NCBI GenBank assembly: GCA_046329585.1
Contig: JAXLUI010000001.1
Location: forward strand, 1,736,001 to 1,800,000
From: DLKC01 sp002478885
GTDB taxonomy: Bacteria > Bacteroidota > Bacteroidia > Chitinophagales > Chitinophagaceae
Reading direction: 5' to 3'
DNA: 64,000 nucleotides
Position 1 is the first letter of the stretch, and each line of letters begins with the position of its first letter. Below are positions 57,888 through 64,000 of this stretch, one piece after another. The notes under the pieces are model-generated. The model was not told the DNA's origin. It saw only the letters and a program-made list of their open reading frames with translations, and made no database searches. The translations under genes were made by a program, and so were the position numbers.

Positions 57888-57945
57888 TGAAGTGTGCGAC
57901 GCAAGGGACGTTGACCAGGCTGCTAAAGCCAGGCCCATAAAATTT
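57888..57945 (-). repeat. REP-like arm
   Basis: GTGCGACGCAA at 57894-57904, then GGGACGTTGACCAGGCTGC, AAAGCCAGGCCCATAAAATT. The rest of the 348-base gap (57803-58150) holds no gene. Confidence 0.82.
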
Positions 57946-58150
57946 TTACACTTTGTATCGGTACTGAACAATGTTGTTCCAAAAGCGGACAGTAGTAGCC
58001 GTGTTGCAAAAAAGCCTTCCATTTTTCTTAACACAGCTCATCACTTTAATTCGATCGTTTGTCAGGCAATAACCGCACCTCATCACAGTTGTCGCATATA
58101 CCTGTAGCTTTTTCATGGGTTTTGCGTCTTATGAACGTAAAGATTTAAAC

Positions 58151-58585
58151 ATGAAAAAATACATATTATGGTTACTGTTTGCCGCAGTTGCAGTGGGTAC
58201 GGCATTATATAAACCAGTAAAGGATGCTTTGAATGAACAACCTGTTGACAAGAATATTTCCCTGGCTATATACAGGGGCAACTCCTATGAATCTGCTGTT
58301 TATAACAGTTCTTCGGCCCGGCTGCATATTAGCATTGTAAGGGTCACCGGCAACAAACGGAAGGAAGTTTGGAGCCAGACATGCGATGCGAAACTGCTGA
58401 AGCAATTTCCTTCTGCGGATAAAGCGATGGCGCAAACGATAACGGTGCCAAGGGTGTTCTCCAAAGAACATCTCGAAGTTACCTACACCATTACGTATGA
58501 TTCTGACGGAACGCAATTGCAAATGGAAAACGATGAAGTCGTTTCAGGAAATGATTGCTCGCCGATACTTAACATCAGTATTTAA
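58151..58585 (+). CDS. Small secreted or anchored hypothetical protein
   Basis: 144 residues from the ATG at 58151 (MKKYILWLLFAAVAVGTALY), a signal peptide or membrane anchor; the frame opens 12 codons earlier, outside the signal. The mature part alternates beta strands (KNISLAIYRGNSYESAVYNS, then RLHISIVRVTGNKRKEVW, then LEVTYTITYDSDGTQLQM) and holds two cysteines (TCDAKL and NDCSPIL), possibly disulfide-bonded. No family recognised. It precedes another unknown gene by 26 bases. Confidence 0.72.
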   Translation: MKKYILWLLFAAVAVGTALYKPVKDALNEQPVDKNISLAIYRGNSYESAVYNSSSARLHISIVRVTGNKRKEVWSQTCDAKLLKQFPSADKAMAQTITVPRVFSKEHLEVTYTITYDSDGTQLQMENDEVVSGNDCSPILNISI

Positions 58586-58611
58586 AAAATAGTACGCTTA
58601 ATAATTTTTTT

Positions 58612-58938
58612 ATGAAAACGAAACCAGTTAACCAGGAAATATTGCTAATGACAAGGACCACCTTTTCGCAAAGAGAATGGTACGGGAAAGATGTACGTTT
58701 TAATAAAAAGTATTCATCGGTAAAGGATAGCCTGGAAAAGGCGTGCTGGAATGGGTCGCTCGATGAAATGCTGCCGGGCATTGTTGCAAAGTCGACTAAG
58801 GGAAAGCGGTTACCGCTGTGGCAAATAACGCGGTTTAATTCGTTCTTGGGCCTTGAACTATGCGAATCCATGACTGGCATCTACGAAGTGCAATCAATAA
58901 ATCCGTATTTGTTTGCACCTAAATTATCGCTTAATTAA
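58612..58938 (+). CDS. Small soluble hypothetical protein
   Basis: 108 residues without a signal peptide. It is rich in basic and aromatic residues (TTFSQREWYGKDVRFNKKYS, then LEKACWNGSLDEMLPGIVAK, then RLPLWQITRFNSFLGLELCE). No domain recognised. It follows the preceding secreted protein by 26 bases, so the two may share a message. The frame is long for the gap and is followed by a good terminator, which supports it as a real gene. Confidence 0.65.
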   Translation: MKTKPVNQEILLMTRTTFSQREWYGKDVRFNKKYSSVKDSLEKACWNGSLDEMLPGIVAKSTKGKRLPLWQITRFNSFLGLELCESMTGIYEVQSINPYLFAPKLSLN

Positions 58939-58951
58939 TATGAAAATACAC

Positions 58952-58990
58952 AATAAGAAAGCCCCGTAAAATTTGCGGGCTTTCTTATTC
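58952..58990 (+). terminator. Bidirectional terminator
   Basis: AATAAGAAAGCCCCG pairs with CGGGCTTTCTTATT over a short AT loop. It lies between convergent genes and can serve both. Confidence 0.85.
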
Positions 58991-59003
58991 TACGCTGTCT
59001 AAT

Positions 59004-59792
59004 TTATTTTTTTATATAATATTTAGAGAGGTCCATAATCTCCACTTTTCTGAATTCGATCGGGTGACTTTCACTTTGCAGCGAAATAAAACCCGATGAG
59101 AGTAATTGACCGTCGATCTTAACTCTTGGATCATAATTATTTACCACTCCGCCGCCGATCTGTGGTTTGTAATAAGTGAGCACCGTATCGCCATTTACAA
59201 TATGTTTTATTACAGAATCGCCAAGTACCAATGCTTCTGCGCGAACCCATTCTTCGCCCCGGTAAGTTTTGGAACTGGATTCGGTACAATGGTCTGTCCA
59301 CAATTTGCCGTTCATGACTATATTGGTTCCTGGTGTGCACACATTGCATGTTGGCCTATCGCCGGTAGCATCGCCGCCTAATAGTTGGTCTTCGATCGAG
59401 ATTGGAAAGTCTTGGTCTTTTAGCATTGTTTTTGGATCCTGGCAGTGCAGCATAATACCGCTATTTTTATAGGCCCAGCCCTCTCCATCTTTTATTTGCT
59501 TTCCTACGAAACGGTATTCAACCGCAATAAGATAATATGAATACGGTGTCTTATAAAAGATATGGCCATATTGTTGTTTAAATGAATCATTGTATCCATC
59601 ATAACTCACTTTCATTACACCATTTTCCACCCTGAAAGTGTTGGCGTAATTATCATTTAATTCGTGGCCGCGGATTTTAATGATCCAACCATCCAGGTTC
59701 TTGCCATTAAACAGTTGTTTCCATTTACCGGGATATTGCGCATCCGAATGAAGGGCGCCAAATGCAAGCAAAACAATAAGAAGATATTTCAT
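59004..59792 (-). CDS. Secreted DUF1080 / 3-keto-disaccharide hydrolase family protein
   Basis: 262 residues from the ATG at 59792 (MKYLLIVLLAFGALHSDAQ), a signal peptide; the frame opens 13 codons earlier. DUF1080 concanavalin-like sandwich with the opening WKQLFNGKNLDGWIIKIRGH, the middle YKNSGIMLHCQDP and the end GFISLQSESHPIEFRKVEIM, which is the family's closing pattern. DUF1080 proteins are common in Bacteroidetes and Planctomycetes; some hydrolyse 3-keto-disaccharides after sugar oxidation. No sugar-oxidising partner is adjacent. Confidence 0.92.
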   Translation of the reverse strand: MKYLLIVLLAFGALHSDAQYPGKWKQLFNGKNLDGWIIKIRGHELNDNYANTFRVENGVMKVSYDGYNDSFKQQYGHIFYKTPYSYYLIAVEYRFVGKQIKDGEGWAYKNSGIMLHCQDPKTMLKDQDFPISIEDQLLGGDATGDRPTCNVCTPGTNIVMNGKLWTDHCTESSSKTYRGEEWVRAEALVLGDSVIKHIVNGDTVLTYYKPQIGGGVVNNYDPRVKIDGQLLSSGFISLQSESHPIEFRKVEIMDLSKYYIKK

Positions 59793-59847
59793 ACCTGAAA
59801 GATAAATTATTCGGGCTATGCACCCAAGCAATAGTTCGAAACAAAAC

Positions 59848-61233
59848 CTAATTATTGACCATAATGCTTGTGATACATTGTTCGATCCTGCCCCTTACTG
59901 CCCTGGACGAAGTGGTGTGGTCGCCGACAAGCACGGAAAAAATAAGTGTCCTATTTTTGTCAGTGATAAGATAGCCGCTGAGTGCAATATTATTGTTGAG
60001 TGTACCGGTCTTGGCAAAAATTCTTCCCGGGTATTTTGTGTAAAGCCCTTCCAACGTGCCTGTACCGCCTGTAGGAAGAATATTACTTATACGTTTCCAG
60101 CTAAATTCGTTGCGCATTTTGTCAAGCACAAAAACGAAATCCTGCGGCGTAAATAAATTAAACCTGCTGAGGCCGCTGCCATCTGCCCACTGTGGACGTT
60201 GAGGCATCGCTGCATAGTCTGTTTTAAGTAAAGTGTCAATAATTTTCTCATCACTCATTACGTTGAGCAGTTCATTGCTTACCATTAACAAAGACTGCTC
60301 AGCAAAAAAGTTATCACTGCGGTGCATCATAATCTTTAAGAGTGAGTCGGTTGGCTGAGAGTGAACAGCCATGTAATTCCTGCTATCATTGCTGGCAGCC
60401 GCATTATCGTTTAAAGAAAGTTTCGATGGGAGTATTTGCTGCAGGAGTCCGATAGCAGTTCTACCGCTGTCGGTAACAAATGGCACGTCAAATTTTTTAA
60501 TTGAGGAGCTATTAAAGCTCACTCTAAAATTGTTGGCGCCAATATCGCGTTGAACAAAATTAAAGGTACTGTCGGTGAAGTGCGCATCGGCAATCTTCCC
60601 CTTTAGGGAAGGAAAAAAACTCCACTGATCCGCCGTTCCTTCAAAGTGAATGAGGTTGCCGTAAACAGGCATGGCACTTCGTTCTGCCGAATAGTCTTCA
60701 TTGTAATCATCCCATGCCCAGCCGGCACCTAGAGGCTTGTCGTTCCAGTTATTCTGTGCGATGCTTATATTGCTCGCCCTGGTGCTTTTCAAAAGATCCA
60801 TTACCGGCTGAATATTGAAATCTGAGTGGAGTAAAGTAGGGTCTCCCGATGGTATTAAAAACAAAGTATCGCCGTCCAGTTTGTAACGCATGCCAACAAG
60901 GCTATCACCAAGATATTTCATCGCCGCGTAACAAGTAATTAGTTTGGTATTGCTGGCAGGAGTAAAATATTTATCACCCTCGTAGTTAAAAAGATATTTC
61001 TTTTCGGCCGGATCGTAAATACTAATACCAATATGTGCACCCTTAAGTTCGGGCGCTTCAAGCAAAAATTTCGCTGCAACACCAAAACTGCTTTCCATCC
61101 TCGCGCCCGCCGCATTTTTTGAAGCATTGCAGGAACTTAAAAGAATGAAAAATGAAAAATATAAAACGCATAACAACGATTTGCTGACAACGATGCAATC
61201 TATCCGCTCATCCCTGGAAAAAAACTTTCTCAT
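59848..61233 (-). CDS. dacB: D-alanyl-D-alanine carboxypeptidase/endopeptidase (PBP4)
   Basis: 461 residues, S13 peptidase. Lipoprotein-type signal ending LLSSC (Cys35), so it is probably anchored in the envelope. Active-site motifs: SxxK in TPASNTKLI (Ser94, Lys97), SxN in HRSDNFFAEQS and KTG in IFAKTGTLNNNIALSG. A long insert between SxxK and SxN is usual for PBP4. It trims and cleaves peptidoglycan crosslinks. The ureohydrolase-like gene upstream ends 29 bases before its start, so the two are probably co-transcribed. Confidence 0.93.
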   Translation of the reverse strand: MRKFFSRDERIDCIVVSKSLLCVLYFSFFILLSSCNASKNAAGARMESSFGVAAKFLLEAPELKGAHIGISIYDPAEKKYLFNYEGDKYFTPASNTKLITCYAAMKYLGDSLVGMRYKLDGDTLFLIPSGDPTLLHSDFNIQPVMDLLKSTRASNISIAQNNWNDKPLGAGWAWDDYNEDYSAERSAMPVYGNLIHFEGTADQWSFFPSLKGKIADAHFTDSTFNFVQRDIGANNFRVSFNSSSIKKFDVPFVTDSGRTAIGLLQQILPSKLSLNDNAAASNDSRNYMAVHSQPTDSLLKIMMHRSDNFFAEQSLLMVSNELLNVMSDEKIIDTLLKTDYAAMPQRPQWADGSGLSRFNLFTPQDFVFVLDKMRNEFSWKRISNILPTGGTGTLEGLYTKYPGRIFAKTGTLNNNIALSGYLITDKNRTLIFSVLVGDHTTSSRAVRGRIEQCITSIMVNN

Positions 61234-61262
61234 TTTTCTTTCGACATTTTTGGTTTATTATT

Positions 61263-62405
61263 TTAGCTTCTTTCTACTGCTCGCATCCAGCGTTCCGGTA
61301 TCTCGTTGTGGGAAGCAGTAATATAGTCCTTATGGCTGCACGCTATAAAACTGTCATCCGGCAATTGCATCCACCAGCGCCCGGTTTTTTTACTTTGCAA
61401 AAATGTGGTTTCAACTTCAGCAAAAGCAATTTTAAACTCATTGAAATTATCGGAGTCGCTCAACTGCGCTTCTTCTTTTCCTTTCAAAATCCCATCCAAA
61501 AAATACCAAAGCATATGACTGATTTGCTTTGCAGTAAGGTCATAGCGGTCGTGCTTTTGCGTATAGCCATAAATACCTATGGTGTTCACATTCGAACTCA
61601 TGCCAGCATACTGCATCAGCATGCAGGCTTCTTCACCGCTGAATCCATTAGGCGTAAGCCGGTTGGCTGGTGCATGTGCATGCTGAATGGCACTTATATC
61701 AAAACTGAATAACGAAGCATTGCGTATAACAGGTTCCATTTCTTCCATATGTTCCTTTACATTGCCAACGCGATAACAGTCGAAACGAAGGTTGTCGATT
61801 GTTTCCAACATGTCGGGATGCACGAAATAACTCTGGAAACCGATGTGATTGTAATGCCTTATAAAATTAGGTTCACTTGTAAGCATCGGCATCAGGAAAT
61901 TACCTGACGGAAGGGCGCTTTCAACTTTCATATCAATCACCGCATCCACACAAACCGCTTCCACAATTTTATTTGCCGATGCATAAACATTGTACTGCGC
62001 AAAAGTGAGATCATGTGAGCCGCCGATTATCACTACTCTTTTGCAATGAATGATCAGCTCACTTACTACCGTTTTCAACGCAGCATAAGTGTCTTGTAAA
62101 GTGGCTCCGGGCTTAATGTTTCCGGCGTCGGCAAGCCTCACATCTTTATGCCAGTGAAACAGGTTATAAAATTCCCGCCGCACCGTATCTACCGAATCGT
62201 TGTCGTCTTTATAACCACCGCCGCCGCGACCATCACTGCACCCGACAATTACAAGATCGGCTTCGCTTATGTTGGGAAAATGCTCTTCGTATGCATCGAT
62301 ATTCATGCCAACCTGGTTGTTAATATATTCCTCATCGCCTGAGATCACGAATTTATTTACCGGCTGCAGAAAATCAAGAATGGTATCGAGTGAGTTAAAA
62401 GCCAT
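61263..62405 (-). CDS. Arginase/formimidoylglutamase-family protein with altered metal site
   Basis: 380 residues, ureohydrolase fold. Metal-ligand segments: IIGGSHDLTF (the GGxHD histidine kept), VCVDAVIDMKV (in enzymes DAHxD; the His is Val here) and LFSFDISAIQHAH (in enzymes FDxDxxDP; the second Asp is Ser and DP is replaced). Two of the six usual Mn ligands are thus missing, though the rest of the fold is intact. Relatives annotated as formimidoylglutamase in Bacteroidetes look alike. It starts 18 bases downstream of a TATGTTTG -7 box and precedes dacB. Confidence 0.85.
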   Translation of the reverse strand: MAFNSLDTILDFLQPVNKFVISGDEEYINNQVGMNIDAYEEHFPNISEADLVIVGCSDGRGGGGYKDDNDSVDTVRREFYNLFHWHKDVRLADAGNIKPGATLQDTYAALKTVVSELIIHCKRVVIIGGSHDLTFAQYNVYASANKIVEAVCVDAVIDMKVESALPSGNFLMPMLTSEPNFIRHYNHIGFQSYFVHPDMLETIDNLRFDCYRVGNVKEHMEEMEPVIRNASLFSFDISAIQHAHAPANRLTPNGFSGEEACMLMQYAGMSSNVNTIGIYGYTQKHDRYDLTAKQISHMLWYFLDGILKGKEEAQLSDSDNFNEFKIAFAEVETTFLQSKKTGRWWMQLPDDSFIACSHKDYITASHNEIPERWMRAVERS

Positions 62406-62421
62406 CGTCGTTTGTTTGCAA

Positions 62422-62429
62422 CAAACATA
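62422..62429 (-). promoter_or_regulatory. Promoter -7 box of the ureohydrolase-like gene
   Basis: Minus strand TATGTTTG, a perfect TAnnTTTG, 16 bases before the ATG at 62405. Confidence 0.55.
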
Positions 62430-62479
62430 CTGTAAATGCCGCTGAATTATTTTGATGCGCTAAAATAATTGTACGATTT

Positions 62480-62670
62480 GCATGAGCCCGGCTTAAGCAA
62501 CTTTGGGCGTCTTTGATTGCGTCGCACTCTTGTACATTTAACCCGGATGTCAGCCAAAAGCAGAAGATCGAAAGTAACTACCAGTCAATATAAAATACCT
62601 ATGGAGTTTTATCCTCCCGTCTTTCCTACTTATATTCTGCAGTACAAGTGAGTGACACAACCACAGCCTC
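62480..62670 (+). repeat. Full-length palindromic element, copy 3
   Basis: Left arm GAGCCCGGCTTAAGCAACTT, then core TTGCGTCGCAC (62517-62527) and TCTTGTACATTTAACCCGG; the centre includes GATGTCAGCCAAAAGCAGAA; right arm ACTTATATTCTGCAGTACAA, GTGAGTGACACAAC (core 62650-62660). The right arm matches copy 2 over about 20 identical bases. It fills the gap between the ureohydrolase-like gene and bioA. Confidence 0.82.
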
Positions 62671-62699
62671 GTAGCGATATGCAGTCGTTAACAAAAAAA

Positions 62700-64000
62700 T
62701 TACACTAACACCGTAAGCAACACATCGTATACTTTTTGCAACTGATCTACGGTAATGCAATAAGGCGGCATGATATAGACGCAGTTGCCAAGTGGACGAA
62801 TATAAACGCCGGCATTCATGCACCGCTGTGTAACAACCGGGCCTACATTATTTAGGTATTCGTCTTTGCCTTCGTTAATCTCGAAAGCGAGAATGGTGCC
62901 GAGCGCACGCAAATTCCTATAAGGTAGCAAAGAATTGCCGGCGAATTTGCTGACAACGGTTTGCATAAAATCCCTGTTGCTTTCGCTGATGAATTCAATG
63001 GCTCGTTTTGTTTCGGGCTTAATCAACAGATCCATACTTCCTAATGCGGCAGAACAGGCCAATGGGTTGGCAGTGAAGGAATGACCGTGAAAAAAAGTTT
63101 TCAGTTTGTCATCGTTGACATAAGCATTGTAGATTTTCGCATTGCATACTGTTGCGCCTAGCGCCATCGTGCCGCCTGTTAAGCCTTTGCTCAGGCAAAT
63201 AATATCGGGGCGTTGCTGCATGTATTCACTTGCGAAAAATTTACCGGTGCGCCCAAAGCCCGTCATCACTTCATCTGCGATGCAAATAATTCCACTTTGT
63301 TTAACGATACCGAGCAACTCGTTCATTAAATCAGCATTAAACATTTTCATTCCACCGGCACCCTGAACCAGCGGCTCATAAATAAATGCAGCAATTTCAT
63401 TTTCGTGTTGATTAATCAGTTCTTTTGTGTGTGCAAGATTTTCTTCAGTAGGCGTGTCGATAAAAATCACTTCGAACAACAACTCGTGAAAAGCAAGTGT
63501 AAATACGCTTCTGTCGCTTACGCTCATGGCGCCAAACGTATCGCCGTGATAAGCATTATTAAATGCCAGTATCTTATTTCGCTTTGCTGTTTTGCTTTTT
63601 GCTTCTTGCTGCCCATCCTCGTTCCACCAGTATTGTATAGCCATCTTTAATGCGACCTCTGTTGAGGTAGACCCATTATCGCTGTAAAAAACTTTTGAAA
63701 ATCCAGCAGGTAATAACTGCAGTAATTTTTCGGCAAGGTCAACGGCCGGTTGATGTGTAAAACCTGCAAAAATTACCTGCTCTATCCTCAATGCCTGCTC
63801 GTAAATTTTTTCGGCGATATAAGGATGGGCATGCCCGTGCAGCGTCACCCACCAGCTGCTGATAGCATCAATGTAGCTATTGTTATTTTCATCAATGAGC
63901 AGGCTGCCTTCTCCGCGGATAATCGCCGTTGGCGCTGGCATATTTTTTTGCGGAGTGAAAGGATGCCATATAAATTTTTTGTCACGCTCTGTTAACTGCA
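62700..64000 (-). CDS. bioA: Adenosylmethionine-8-amino-7-oxononanoate aminotransferase, N-terminus beyond the window
   Basis: At least 433 codons; the frame continues upstream of an internal Met at 63941 with FIWHPFTPQKN, the typical BioA start region, so the true start lies just outside the window. PLP-dependent class III aminotransferase for the third biotin step, using SAM as amino donor. Visible: SSWWVTLHGHAHP, the PLP-phosphate region FYSDNGSTSTEVALKMA, FIYEPLVQGAGGMKMF, ADEVMTGFGRTG, the PLP lysine in CLSKGLTGGTMALG and FFHGHSFTANPLACSAALGS. The rest of the biotin operon is not in the window. Confidence 0.95.
   Translation of the reverse strand, partial: QLTERDKKFIWHPFTPQKNMPAPTAIIRGEGSLLIDENNNSYIDAISSWWVTLHGHAHPYIAEKIYEQALRIEQVIFAGFTHQPAVDLAEKLLQLLPAGFSKVFYSDNGSTSTEVALKMAIQYWWNEDGQQEAKSKTAKRNKILAFNNAYHGDTFGAMSVSDRSVFTLAFHELLFEVIFIDTPTEENLAHTKELINQHENEIAAFIYEPLVQGAGGMKMFNADLMNELLGIVKQSGIICIADEVMTGFGRTGKFFASEYMQQRPDIICLSKGLTGGTMALGATVCNAKIYNAYVNDDKLKTFFHGHSFTANPLACSAALGSMDLLIKPETKRAIEFISESNRDFMQTVVSKFAGNSLLPYRNLRALGTILAFEINEGKDEYLNNVGPVVTQRCMNAGVYIRPLGNCVYIMPPYCITVDQLQKVYDVLLTVLV

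Noticed and set aside
57892..58107. Plus-strand frame of 71 codons
   Set aside because: Its first codons are the repeat core (MCDARD); composition is not protein-like.
1511..62670. CRISPR array as explanation of the repeats
   Set aside because: The copies are scattered over 60 kb, in both orientations, and show no regular spacers or cas genes.

Overview
The window looks like chromosomal DNA from a member of the Bacteroidetes, most likely the Chitinophagaceae/Chitinophagales. The evidence is a gldK-gldL-gldM-gldN gliding/type IX secretion operon, glutamine synthetases of types II and III, many lipoproteins with short signal peptides, and promoters of the Bacteroidetes form (TTG, 19 bases, TAnnTTTG) instead of -35/-10 boxes. 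No phage, plasmid, insertion-sequence transposase, CRISPR array, rRNA or tRNA was seen.

Layout. 1-8.1 kb: two paralogous exported proteins (one cut by the window edge), a TPR protein, ScpA, MscL, an EamA exporter, a small lipoprotein, a deoxyhypusine-synthase-like enzyme and a DoxX protein. 8.3-10.4 kb: MurA with Asp in place of the usual catalytic Cys, and a Crp/Fnr regulator with an N-terminal Cys cluster. 10.8-15.6 kb: gldKLMN. 15.7-20.4 kb: a DUF255 thioredoxin-like protein, an FkbM methyltransferase, an AlkA-type glycosylase, a YbjQ protein and a secreted protein. 20.8-23.6 kb: Obg, a decayed stretch holding a frameshifted FIST-domain pseudogene, and a lipoprotein. 23.7-28.8 kb: paaG-paaI-paaY, a chromate transporter with a rhodanese, a cytosolic M23-fold protein and an OmpA-family lipoprotein. 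29-36 kb: three glutamine-synthetase-family genes, the third heading a cassette with an APH-like kinase and a HAD-IIA protein. 36-46 kb: a polytopic membrane protein, TamA and TamB, and a YtxH/holin-X/small protein trio. 46.2-52.1 kb: AI-2E transporter, rpsO-pnp, prmA and plsY. 52.1-64 kb: aldo/keto reductase, Tat-exported phospholipase C, DUF4256 and YdeI-like proteins, two small unknowns, DUF1080, PBP4, a degenerate ureohydrolase and bioA (cut by the window edge).

The strongest unexplained structure is a dispersed palindromic repeat family. About 22 loci carry the core TTGCGTCGCAC (or its complement), usually with ATGGnCCnGGCTTT and GGCATCG on one side and CTTGTAC on the other. They lie between genes. 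Some are single arms. Others are paired arms of roughly 80-220 bp that resemble REP doublets (BIMEs) or MITEs. At tamB-tamA such an element lies exactly between the genes and appears to supply the ATG of tamA. No transposase for them is present here.

The best candidate for an undescribed biochemical system is the cassette at 32.5-36 kb: a GS-I-like ligase, an APH-fold kinase with an altered catalytic loop, and a HAD-IIA protein lacking the second catalytic Asp. It lies next to two ordinary glutamine synthetases.
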